This document shows positions 1-5,964 of a stretch of 7,188 nucleotides of DNA, piece by piece (positions within the stretch are counted from its first letter, which is position 1; the number at the start of each line of letters is the position of its first letter). Position numbers and translations under genes: made by a program. The notes under the pieces were generated by a model that saw only the letters and a list, made by a program, of their open reading frames with translations, searched no databases and was not told the origin of the DNA. Origin of the DNA: Actinomycetes bacterium (GTDB lineage: Bacteria > Actinomycetota > Acidimicrobiia > Acidimicrobiales > Microtrichaceae); contig JAEXGP010000091.1 in the NCBI GenBank assembly GCA_023450775.1, positions 1 through 7,188 on the forward strand, in the 5' to 3' direction.

Positions 1-372
1 CTCAGTGCATCGGACCTGGTGACCCACGAGGCGGGCGACACCGTCATGGTCGGCGAGATCCCGATCGAGCTCATCCACACGCCTGGCCACACGCCGGGGA
101 GCCAGTGCTTCTTCGTCAACGGGTGCCTGGTCTCGGGCGACACCCTGTTCCTGGACGGCTGCGGTCGCACGGACCTGCCCGGCGGCGACCCCGAGGCGCT
201 GTACCACAGCCTCACCGGCACGCTCGCCCGCGTGCCCGACGACGCCATCCTCTTCCCGGGCCACCAGTACTCGGTGGAGTCCTCCGACCTCATGGGCGAC
301 ACCCGCGCCCGGAACGTGGTGTTCAAGCCCAAGAGCGCGGAGCAGTGGCTGATGATGTTCGGCCCCGGCTGA
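1..372 (+). CDS. Metallo-beta-lactamase-fold hydrolase, C-terminal part (5' end outside window)
   Basis: This reading frame is open from the first base and ends at TGA 370-372, so only the last 123 residues are present. The sequence TPGHTPGS carries a histidine that binds metal in glyoxalase II-type MBL enzymes. It is followed by SGDTLF, whose Asp is the usual bridging metal ligand, then GRTDLPGGD, and FPGHQYS with the final metal-binding His. These are the C-terminal half of the dinuclear metal site; the HxHxDH motif must lie upstream of the window. The GRTDLPGGD stretch is typical of small bacterial hydroxyacylglutathione hydrolase or persulfide dioxygenase-like proteins. The family usually hydrolyses thioesters or handles sulfur substrates in the cytoplasm, but the substrate cannot be told from this fragment. 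The next gene begins 42 bp downstream on the same strand, so the two may be co-transcribed. Fold assignment is firm; exact function is not. Confidence 0.9.
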   Translation, partial: LSASDLVTHEAGDTVMVGEIPIELIHTPGHTPGSQCFFVNGCLVSGDTLFLDGCGRTDLPGGDPEALYHSLTGTLARVPDDAILFPGHQYSVESSDLMGDTRARNVVFKPKSAEQWLMMFGPG

Positions 373-399
373 CAGTCCGCGTCCCACGGTCGACCCGGT

Positions 400-411
400 G
401 CCAACCTTGGC
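400..411. repeat. Small palindrome just before the AI-2E gene start
   Basis: GCCAA-CC-TTGGC is a 5-bp inverted repeat with a 2-bp centre, ending three bases before GTG 415. It occupies the place where a ribosome site would be expected and none is visible. It could be chance, a small operator, or a sign that the start is leaderless or lies further downstream. Confidence 0.3.
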
Positions 412-414
412 CGG

Positions 415-1764
415 GTGACCGACCTCGCCGCGGGCCAGCTCCCGGAACGCCCCGAGGAGCCCAACACCGAGCCGCCGCCCGAGGCCGCGCCGCACATCTC
501 GCTGCGCATGGGCGACGGCCGGGCGCTGCCCCGCTGGTTCTGGCGTGCCATCGTCGCCGTCGCGCTGTCGGTCGCCGCCTACCAGTTCGGTCGCTCGATC
601 CTGGTCCAGCTCCAGGGCTTCCTGCTGCTGGTGGCGATCTCGCTGTTCCTGTCGTTCGCGGTGGAGCCCGCGGTGAACTTCCTGTCCGACCGGGGATGGA
701 AGCGCAGCGCCGCCACGCTGTTCTGCTTCCTCGTGCTGTTCGTGGTGGGCGGACTGTTCCTCTTCGTGATGGGCGACCTGGTGGTCACGCAGGTCGAGGA
801 CCTCGTCGACAAGGCGCCGAACTACCTCGAGGACTCGACGCGTTGGATCAACGACACGTTCGACACCGACATCACCACCGACGACATCACCACGCAGATC
901 GAGAGCTACCAGGACGACCTGACCGACGTCGCCAAGAACCTCGGGGGTCGGGTCCTGGCGGTCACCGGCACGCTCGTCGGTCTGATCTTCCAGGCGTTCA
1001 CGATCGGGCTGTTCAGCTACTACATGACGTCGCAGGGCCCGCAGCTGCGCCGCAACGTCTGCTCCGTGCTGCCCGAGCGCAACCAGCGGACCGTGCTGCT
1101 GCTGTGGGAGCTCGCGATCCAGAAGACGGGCGGCTGGATCTACTCCCGCCTGCTGCTGGCGGTGCTGTCGTCGGCGTTCACCTGGCTGTTCCTGACGATC
1201 GTCGGCGTCCCCTCGCCGCTCGCTCTCGCGCTGTGGGTCGGCCTCATCAGCCAGTTCATCCCGGCGATCGGCACCTACCTGGCCGGCGCGCTGCCGGTGC
1301 TGATCGCGCTGCTCAACGATCCCATCGACGCCATCTGGGTGCTGGGCTTCATCCTCGTCTACCAGCAGATCGAGAACTACGTCCTCGCCCCCAAGATCAC
1401 GGCCCAGACGATGGACCTGCACCCGGCCGTGGCGTTCGGCGCCGCGATCGTCGGCGGCACGCTGCTCGGGCCGATGGGGGCGATCATGGCCCTGCCCGCG
1501 GCCGGGGTCATCCAGGCGTTCGTGTCCACGATCCTGGAGCGCCACGAGGTCGTCGACTCCCACCTCACCGAGATGGAGCAGATCCGGGAGGAGTCGGGCG
1601 ACAGCGGTGTGCGCAAGGCGATGCGCCGGATGCTGCGAGGCGGTGACGGCGACGCCGAGGTGGGCGTGCGCCGGATGGAGGACGAGCACGAGTCGCTCGA
1701 CCCCGACGATCCGCACCCCGCCGACGACGACACGAGCCGCGGTCCACCACACGGAACGGACTGA
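415..1764 (+). CDS. AI-2E family transporter (PF01594-type membrane protein)
   Basis: The 449-residue product is a multi-pass membrane protein of the AI-2E/PerM-like family, whose members are proposed exporters of small molecules or ion antiporters; few have a proven substrate. A polar, Pro/Glu-rich N-terminus (about 1-40) precedes hydrophobic stretches near 43-57 and 66-83. A soluble, Asp/Thr-rich segment at about 120-175 follows, as is usual between the family's membrane blocks. The C-terminal half is the most diagnostic: a SQFIPAIG segment, then QQIENY at 317-322 followed by LAPKI, a DLHP motif, and a final Gly/Ala-rich helix. The last 65 or so residues form a charged, Asp/Glu-rich cytoplasmic tail, making the protein longer than most relatives. 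GTG 415 has no clear Shine-Dalgarno sequence; ATG 508 (residue 32) is an alternative start that would remove most of the polar leader. The gene converges on the GAF gene. Confidence 0.9.
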   Translation: MTDLAAGQLPERPEEPNTEPPPEAAPHISLRMGDGRALPRWFWRAIVAVALSVAAYQFGRSILVQLQGFLLLVAISLFLSFAVEPAVNFLSDRGWKRSAATLFCFLVLFVVGGLFLFVMGDLVVTQVEDLVDKAPNYLEDSTRWINDTFDTDITTDDITTQIESYQDDLTDVAKNLGGRVLAVTGTLVGLIFQAFTIGLFSYYMTSQGPQLRRNVCSVLPERNQRTVLLLWELAIQKTGGWIYSRLLLAVLSSAFTWLFLTIVGVPSPLALALWVGLISQFIPAIGTYLAGALPVLIALLNDPIDAIWVLGFILVYQQIENYVLAPKITAQTMDLHPAVAFGAAIVGGTLLGPMGAIMALPAAGVIQAFVSTILERHEVVDSHLTEMEQIREESGDSGVRKAMRRMLRGGDGDAEVGVRRMEDEHESLDPDDPHPADDDTSRGPPHGTD

Positions 1765-1765
1765 G

Positions 1766-1813
1766 CGACCGGCGTCAGGCCCGACCGGCGTCAGGTCCGA
1801 CCGGCGTCAGGTC
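1766..1813. repeat. Three tandem copies of a 16-bp repeat between convergent genes
   Basis: The unit CGACCGGCGTCAGGTC occurs at 1766-1781, 1782-1797 and 1798-1813; the first copy has one mismatch (CC instead of TC at its end) and the other two are identical. The array fills the whole gap between the AI-2E stop codon (1762-1764) and the GAF stop codon (1807-1809) and overlaps the end of the GAF gene. Each unit holds the short dyad GACC...GGTC, so the RNA of either strand could form small hairpins, but there is no T-tract. Because the period is 16, the TGA read on the minus strand recurs at 1775, 1791 and 1807 in three different frames. Confidence 0.9.
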
Positions 1814-2373
1814 CGCTCGCGGCCGGCGCAGGTCAGCAGGAACCGACCGAGCGTCCGCAGCAGCCGGCCGCGGTCGTCGTCCCACGCCAGGCGCGGTTCG
1901 GACCAGAACACCTGCAGCGCGCCGACCGTGCGTCCGCGCTGACGCAGCGGCAGGTGCAGGCACGACCGCACGCCGAGCGAGCCCAGGGTGGCGCCGTCGA
2001 CCGGCGAGGCGGGCAGGCGGCGGGCGTCGTCGACCAGGACGAAGCGGTCGGCCTGGATCGGTGCGAGCCCCCACGGGAACCAGCCGGTGGGCACGACCGC
2101 GCAGACCGGGGGCAGCGGCGCCTCGGGGTCCAACGTCGAGCCGTCGACCCGGAGCGCGGGTCGTGCGTGCAGCACGGTCACCTCGTCGGACCCCACCCGG
2201 AACAGCGCGCAGGCGTCGGCCCACGACGCGTCGCGCACCAGGTCCAGGCCCTCGTCGAGCAGCCGCCGGGTCGACCAGTCGGTGGCGTGCGCGGTCAACC
2301 GGTCCACGGACGCGCTCAGGCCGTGGAGATCGGTCGCGGGCGCACCGGGCCCGGAGGGTCGTGTGGGGGACAT
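1807..2373 (-). CDS. Small stand-alone GAF-domain protein
   Basis: The 188-residue product has a short Pro/Ala-rich N-terminus and then a single GAF-like domain covering about residues 30-180. Its later half is most recognisable: LGVRSCLHLPL, then RTVGALQVF and a closing helix LRTLGRFLL, the standard beta-strand/helix end of a GAF fold. GAF domains bind small ligands or act as sensor modules. No kinase, diguanylate cyclase, phosphodiesterase or DNA-binding part is attached, so any signal would have to be passed to another protein. ATG at 2373 was chosen because a GGTGGA sequence lies about 7-10 bases upstream and because the open frame further upstream is only the antisense of the amidohydrolase gene. 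The stop codon lies in the third unit of the 16-bp tandem repeat. It is divergent from the amidohydrolase gene. Ligand and partner are unknown. Confidence 0.8.
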   Translation of the reverse strand: MSPTRPSGPGAPATDLHGLSASVDRLTAHATDWSTRRLLDEGLDLVRDASWADACALFRVGSDEVTVLHARPALRVDGSTLDPEAPLPPVCAVVPTGWFPWGLAPIQADRFVLVDDARRLPASPVDGATLGSLGVRSCLHLPLRQRGRTVGALQVFWSEPRLAWDDDRGRLLRTLGRFLLTCAGRERT

Positions 2374-2569
2374 CGTCCATCCACCGTCGGCGTGTCCCGG
2401 CCCCGACTGGAGAAACAATGTGTCACCGCCGCGTGCCCCACCTGGCGTCTCGCCCGCCGTCGCAGCGGTTGCCCACGCCGGGGCGGCGCAGCATCCCCCG
2501 CGCGGTGCCACACTGGGCGCTCGGGGCGGCGCGTCCGACCCGTCGGGGGGACCGAACAGGGGGTCAGCA
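2374..2569. other. Divergent intergenic region (GAF gene / amidohydrolase)
   Basis: This 196-bp spacer must hold promoters for both divergent genes. The only clearly AT-richer patch is at about 2409-2423 (GGAGAAACAATGTGT). I could not assign convincing -35/-10 pairs on either strand, and saw no RNA gene or short ORF with a ribosome site. Confidence 0.4.
2558..2563 (+). promoter_or_regulatory. Ribosome binding site for the amidohydrolase gene
   Basis: AGGGGG lies six bases before GTG 2570. It decides the start within a frame that stays open for nearly 600 bp upstream, and the amidohydrolase homology (HDVIIRGGTVVDG) begins exactly at this GTG. Confidence 0.7.
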
Positions 2570-4291
2570 GTGCACGACGTGATCATCCGCGGCGGCACCG
2601 TCGTGGACGGCACCGGGGCACCGGCGCGCACCGCGGACGTCGCCATCACCGACGGCGTCATCACCGAGGTGGGCACCGCGGCGGACGGCCGCCTGGACGG
2701 TCGGGCCGAACGGGAGCTCGACGCCGACGGCCTCCTCGTCACGCCCGGCTTCGTGGACATCCACACCCACTTCGACGGGCAGGTCACGTGGGACCCGATG
2801 CTCACGCCGACGTGCTGGCACGGCGTGACGACGGTGGTCATGGGGAACTGCGGCGTCGGCTTCGCGCCCGTGCACCCCGATCGCCACGAGTGGCTGATCG
2901 GACTGATGGAGGGCGTGGAGGACATCCCCGGCGCCGCGCTGTCCGACGGCATCCGCTGGGGCTGGGAGACCTTCCCCGAGTACCTCGACGCCGTGGAGCG
3001 GACGCCCAAGGCGCTCGACGTCGGCGCGCAGATCCCGCACGGGGCGGTCCGGGCGTACGTGATGGGCGAGCGCGGCGCGCGCAACGAGCCGGCCACGCCC
3101 GAGGACATCCAGGCGATGGCCGCGATCGTGGGCGACGCGATCCGCGCCGGCGCGCTGGGGTTCTCGACCTCCCGGACGATCGCCCACATGGCGATCGACG
3201 GCGAGCCCGTTCCGGGCACGTTCGCCGCCGAGGACGAGCTCTTCGGGATCGGCGCCGCGCTGGCGCAGGCCGGGGCCGGCGTGTTCGAGCTCGCGCCCGC
3301 CGGCGCGCTCGGTGAGGACCTCGCCGCGCCCGACGCCGAGATGGCGTGGATGCGCAAGCTCGGCGCCGCCATCGGCCGTCCGATCGTGTTCGCCCTCACG
3401 CAGAACGACCACGACCCGCTGTCGTACCGGCGGATGCTCGAGCTGAGCACCCAGGCGCAGGCCGAGGGCTCGCTCGTCATCCCGCAGGTCGCAGCCCGGC
3501 CGATCAACCTGCTGCTCGGGCTGCAGACCTTCCACCCGTTCTCGTACTGCCCGTCGTGGGCCAAGGTCGGCATGCTGCCCGTCGAGGAGCGCGTGGCGGC
3601 CATGCACGACCCCTCGTTCCGCGCCGCCCTGCTCGCCGAGGTCGGCGACATGGACGAGACGATGACGCAGTTCCTCGACCCCGACCGCGTGGTCACGATG
3701 GGCGCGGTGCCGGACTACGAGCCGAGCCCGTCCGAGACGATCGGCGCACGGGCCCGGGCCCAGGGGGTGAGCCCGTGGGAGGTGTACTACGACGACCTCA
3801 TGGGCGACGACGGCGACGCGCTGATCATGCGGCCGCTGCTCAACTACACCGACTTCAACCTGGACGCGGTCCACGAGATGCTCACCAGTCCGGCCACTCG
3901 GTGGGGGCTCGGCGACGGCGGCGCCCACTGCGGCACCACGTGCGACGCGTCCACGCCGACCTACCTGCTGACCCACTGGGCGCGCGACCGCGCCGAGGGC
4001 CTGTCGGTCGAGGACGCCGTGCGGACGCTGACGTCGGAGACGGCGTCCCTGTACGGCCTGGGCGACCGCGGCGTGCTGGCGCCGGGCAAGGTCGGCGACG
4101 TGAACCTGATCGACCTGGACGCGCTGAGCCTGCACCGACCCGAGATGGTCGACGACCTGCCGGGCGACGCCCGCCGGTTCGTGCAGCGTGCCGAGGGCTA
4201 CAAGGCCACGATCAAGTCGGGCCAGGTCACGCTGCTCGACGGCGAGGACCAGGGCGTCCGCGCCGGCCAGCTCCTCCGCGGCCCCCGCTGA
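2570..4291 (+). CDS. D-aminoacylase-like amidohydrolase (N-acyl-D-amino-acid deacylase family)
   Basis: The 573-residue product belongs to the amidohydrolase superfamily, D-aminoacylase branch, whose members hydrolyse N-acyl-D-amino acids or related cyclic amides. The small beta-sandwich start DVIIRGGTVVDGTG is followed by TPGFVDIHTHFDGQ, with the metal-binding HxH at H65/H67. NCG at 93-95 gives C94, matching the Cys ligand of D-aminoacylase. GALGFSTSR is also typical of the branch. GDGGAH puts D449 at the position of the catalytic Asp, and the C-terminus (GVLAPGKVGDVNLIDLD, then a lid-like tail) closes the beta-sandwich. The histidines found in D-aminoacylase in THMR and SHHK motifs are not evident: the likely equivalent places read VFELAP (238-243) and FALTQND (274-280). 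The substrate is therefore uncertain, and automatic naming as a deacylase may overstate it. The gene stands alone, divergent from GAF and convergent with PIG-L. Confidence 0.88.
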   Translation: MHDVIIRGGTVVDGTGAPARTADVAITDGVITEVGTAADGRLDGRAERELDADGLLVTPGFVDIHTHFDGQVTWDPMLTPTCWHGVTTVVMGNCGVGFAPVHPDRHEWLIGLMEGVEDIPGAALSDGIRWGWETFPEYLDAVERTPKALDVGAQIPHGAVRAYVMGERGARNEPATPEDIQAMAAIVGDAIRAGALGFSTSRTIAHMAIDGEPVPGTFAAEDELFGIGAALAQAGAGVFELAPAGALGEDLAAPDAEMAWMRKLGAAIGRPIVFALTQNDHDPLSYRRMLELSTQAQAEGSLVIPQVAARPINLLLGLQTFHPFSYCPSWAKVGMLPVEERVAAMHDPSFRAALLAEVGDMDETMTQFLDPDRVVTMGAVPDYEPSPSETIGARARAQGVSPWEVYYDDLMGDDGDALIMRPLLNYTDFNLDAVHEMLTSPATRWGLGDGGAHCGTTCDASTPTYLLTHWARDRAEGLSVEDAVRTLTSETASLYGLGDRGVLAPGKVGDVNLIDLDALSLHRPEMVDDLPGDARRFVQRAEGYKATIKSGQVTLLDGEDQGVRAGQLLRGPR

Positions 4292-4311
4292 CCGCCCCTG
4301 CCCGGGATAGA

Positions 4312-4357
4312 GGGGTGCACAGTGACATCCCTTGTGGCGATCCGGGCCAGAGAAATC
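4312..4357 (+). repeat. Left arm of an imperfect inverted repeat bracketing the PIG-L gene
   Basis: This 46-bp stretch begins GGGGTGCACAGTGACATCCC and matches the reverse complement of 5185-5230 at 37 of 46 positions in my gap-free hand alignment, with 19 of the first 20 identical. It lies 20 bp after the amidohydrolase stop and 61 bp beyond the PIG-L stop. It contains no gene. It may be a terminal repeat of a decayed mobile element or one copy of a dispersed intergenic repeat. Confidence 0.8.
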
Positions 4358-4370
4358 TGTGTCGTCCCGG
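4342..4370. terminator. Hairpin, possible terminator between convergent genes
   Basis: CCGGG (4342-4346) can pair with CCCGG (4366-4370). Inside it CAGA-GAAA-TCTG (4348-4359) forms a perfect 4-bp stem capped by a GAAA tetraloop. It sits between the ends of the amidohydrolase gene (4291) and the PIG-L gene (4419), where a terminator is expected. No T-run follows on either strand, so this is a weak call; it also overlaps the inverted-repeat arm. Confidence 0.3.
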
Positions 4371-4418
4371 GCAGTCCTTGTCCGGGCCCGATTCCCATCT
4401 CCGGGTCGGTGCCGGGTC

Positions 4419-5162
4419 TCAGAGCTCGATGACCTCGAACGAGACCGCGAGCTCGACGCCGAGCTGCGGTCCTACCTCGGCGGCGAACCCGCGGAGGAAC
4501 GGCTCGGGATCGGTGCCGAGCGTCCCCTCGGGGAGGCCGTCCAGGTACGTGCGGTGCGCCTCGAGCGACTCCACCCCCTTGTGGATCCAGTCGGTCACGT
4601 CCACGGCGTGCGTTGCCAGGTCCGAACCCGAGAACGCGGCGAACCGCACGCCGGGCCAGGGGTCCAGCACCACGCCCGTGTCGGGGTCGGCGAGGTCGGT
4701 GAACAGCCAGCGGTTGCCGGCGTCGCGCGCCGCGTCGAGCAGGGCCAGGCCGGTCTCGCGGTGGTCCACGTGGTTCCAGCCGGCGCCACCCCAGTGCTCC
4801 CGGAAGTTGATCGACACGACGACGTCGGGCCGGTGGCGACGGATCGCGGCCGCGAGGTCGCGGCGCAGCTCGACGTCGGCGACCACCAGCCCGTCGGGCC
4901 GGCCCAGGAACTCGACGGTGTCGACCCCGACGATCCCCGCCGACGCGATCTCCTCCTGCCGGCGCAACGGTCCGCACTCCTCGGGCGGCGACCCGTCGAT
5001 GCCGGCCTCACCGTCGGTGACGAGCAGGTACGTCACGGTCTTGCCCTGCGCCGTCCAACGGGCGATCGCCGAGGCGGCCCCGTACTCCAGGTCGTCGGGG
5101 TGCGCGACGACGGCGAGCGCCCGGTCCCAGTCCTCGGGCAGCGGTTCCAGCTGATCGGTCAC
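4419..5162 (-). CDS. PIG-L family deacetylase (LmbE/MshB-like)
   Basis: The 247-residue product is a zinc-dependent amide hydrolase of the PIG-L/LmbE family, which removes acyl groups from N-acetylglucosamine-type substrates; actinobacterial relatives include MshB and Mca of mycothiol metabolism. The signature AHPDD is at 20-24: by analogy with MshB, H21 and D24 bind zinc and D23 is the general base. HVDH at 131-134 supplies the catalytic His (H131) and the third zinc ligand (H134). TDGEAG at 50-54 is the usual substrate-loop region. The length is normal for the family, and it lacks a signal peptide, so it is cytoplasmic. It reads AHPDDLE rather than the AHPDDE of MshB, and no mycothiol gene is nearby, so the substrate is open. 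The start is GTG 5162, preceded by a strong AGGAAGGA site. It is divergent from the DoxX gene, and inverted repeats lie at both ends. Confidence 0.92.
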   Translation of the reverse strand: MTDQLEPLPEDWDRALAVVAHPDDLEYGAASAIARWTAQGKTVTYLLVTDGEAGIDGSPPEECGPLRRQEEIASAGIVGVDTVEFLGRPDGLVVADVELRRDLAAAIRRHRPDVVVSINFREHWGGAGWNHVDHRETGLALLDAARDAGNRWLFTDLADPDTGVVLDPWPGVRFAAFSGSDLATHAVDVTDWIHKGVESLEAHRTYLDGLPEGTLGTDPEPFLRGFAAEVGPQLGVELAVSFEVIEL

Positions 5163-5165
5163 GGG

Positions 5166-5173
5166 TCCTTCCT
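5166..5173 (-). promoter_or_regulatory. Ribosome binding site for the PIG-L gene
   Basis: On the minus strand AGGAAGGA stands three bases before GTG 5162 and fixes that start. It lies immediately inside the right arm of the inverted repeat, so the repeat forms the leader or promoter of this gene. Confidence 0.7.
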
Positions 5174-5184
5174 AGTCCGGGCTC

Positions 5185-5230
5185 GATTTCTGGTGCTCGG
5201 ATCCGGACGAGGGATGTCGCTGTGCACCCC
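5185..5230 (-). repeat. Right arm of the inverted repeat, upstream of PIG-L
   Basis: Read on the minus strand this begins GGGGTGCACAGCGACATCCC and pairs with the left arm at 4312-4357. It occupies most of the 126-bp gap between the divergent PIG-L and DoxX genes. The next stretch, 5176-5188 on the plus strand (TCCGGGCTCGATT), recurs as a direct copy at 4381-4393 with one mismatch. Confidence 0.8.
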
Positions 5231-5259
5231 AATTTCGCTGGTGGGGGGAGTGGCTGTCG

Positions 5260-5265
5260 TACGAT
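5260..5265 (+). promoter_or_regulatory. Possible -10 element of the DoxX gene promoter
   Basis: TACGAT fits the TANNNT form of a housekeeping -10 box and lies 23 bases before ATG 5289, leaving room for a short leader with the GGAGG site at 5274-5278. No good -35 hexamer is seen at 16-18 bp spacing, so this remains tentative. Confidence 0.3.
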
Positions 5266-5288
5266 CGCCGGCCGGAGGTGTGCCGACC

Positions 5289-5837
5289 ATGACCATCCTC
5301 AGCGCCAGCGAATCGATCGTGGTGAGCGCCGGCGAGTTCGACGTCATCCTGCTCGTGCTGCGGGTCGTCGCGGGCGTGACCCTGTTCCTGCACGGCTACA
5401 ACAAGGTCTTCCGCGGCGGGAAGATCGAGGGCACCGCCGGCTGGTTCGAGAGCCTCGGCATGAAGCCGGGCCGGCTCAACGCCTGGATGGCCGCCACCAC
5501 CGAGCTCGGCTCGGGCATCCTGCTCACGCTCGGGCTGCTCACCCCGCTGGCCGCGGCCGGCCTGATCGGCATCTGCGTCGTCGCCGCCCGCACCGACCAC
5601 CGCGGTGCGTTCTTCATGTTCAAGAACGGCTGGGAGTACGTGATGGTCTACGGGTTCCTCGCCTGGGGCATCGGGGCGCTGGGCCCCGGCCGCTGGTCGC
5701 TCGACCACGCGTTCGGCATCCTCGACGACCTCACCAAGGACTGGCGCGGGGCGATCATCGCCGGCGTCCTGGGCGTGGTCGCCGGCGCGGGCACGCTGCT
5801 GGCGTTCCACAAGCCCACGCCGTCGTCGGACAGCTGA
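5289..5837 (+). CDS. DoxX family membrane protein
   Basis: The 182-residue product is a four-helix membrane protein of the DoxX family (PF07681-type). The first hydrophobic stretch (about 19-36) ends in LFLHGYNKVF, a form of the family's LRxxxGxxFLxHGxxK signature. After the loop GWFESLGMKP come the second and third hydrophobic stretches (about 67-83 and 85-100), containing the conserved ELGSGILLTLGLLTPLAA core. Later hydrophobic regions lie at about 117-132 and 155-173. DoxX proteins are mostly uncharacterised; the archaeal founder is a subunit of a thiosulfate:quinone oxidoreductase and a mycobacterial member takes part in a membrane redox complex. ATG 5289 is ten bases after GGAGG (5274-5278); a GTG at 5280 in the same frame is too close to that site. 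It is followed by a haem-type membrane protein 127 bp downstream on the same strand and is divergent from PIG-L. Confidence 0.88.
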   Translation: MTILSASESIVVSAGEFDVILLVLRVVAGVTLFLHGYNKVFRGGKIEGTAGWFESLGMKPGRLNAWMAATTELGSGILLTLGLLTPLAAAGLIGICVVAARTDHRGAFFMFKNGWEYVMVYGFLAWGIGALGPGRWSLDHAFGILDDLTKDWRGAIIAGVLGVVAGAGTLLAFHKPTPSSDS

Positions 5838-5908
5838 CCCGGCACCGGCGGCGAGCGGGCCGTCGGTCCCAGCCGGCGACGCGTCGAGCGTCCAGCCCCA
5901 CATCGGGC

Positions 5909-5941
5909 ATCCGGCTCAAGCTGAAGGGGCCGGATCCCGAC
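5909..5941 (+). promoter_or_regulatory. Inverted repeat with a possible alternative-sigma promoter
   Basis: ATCCGGC (5909-5915) and GCCGGAT (5929-5935) form a perfect 7-bp inverted repeat with a 13-base loop. The same stretch holds CTCAAG (5915-5920), a 15-bp spacer, and CCCGAC (5936-5941). This resembles the general layout of FliA/SigD-type motility promoters (a -35 near TAAA/CTCAA, a 15-bp spacer, a -10 near GCCGATAA), but the -10 match is partial. It could instead be a terminator for the DoxX gene, though no T-run follows. Confidence 0.3.
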
Positions 5942-5952
5942 ACCCGGTGCGT

Positions 5953-5956
5953 GAGG
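5953..5956 (+). promoter_or_regulatory. Ribosome binding site for the membrane cytochrome gene
   Basis: GAGG lies eight bases before GTG 5965 and favours that start over the in-frame GTG at 5947, which has no ribosome site in front of it. Confidence 0.55.
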
Positions 5957-5964
5957 TTCCGCGC

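Noticed and set aside
105..1646. 513-residue plus-strand open frame overlapping the first two genes
   Set aside because: It is an Arg/Pro-rich shifted-frame product of two well-supported genes.
1766..1813. CRISPR array
   Set aside because: The units are directly adjacent without spacers and only 16 bp long.
2374..3696. Long minus-strand extension of the GAF reading frame through the amidohydrolase region (629 residues in total)
   Set aside because: The added part is low-complexity Ser/Pro/Ala-rich sequence antisense to a clear amidohydrolase; only the last 188 residues look like a protein domain.
2564..4135. 523-residue minus-strand open frame
   Set aside because: It is the antisense shadow of the amidohydrolase, rich in Arg/His/Val as expected from high-GC third-position bias, with no domain signal.
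4312..5230. A complete insertion sequence
   Set aside because: No transposase reading frame exists inside; the only gene is a full-length PIG-L deacetylase with intact catalytic residues, and no target-site duplication is visible.
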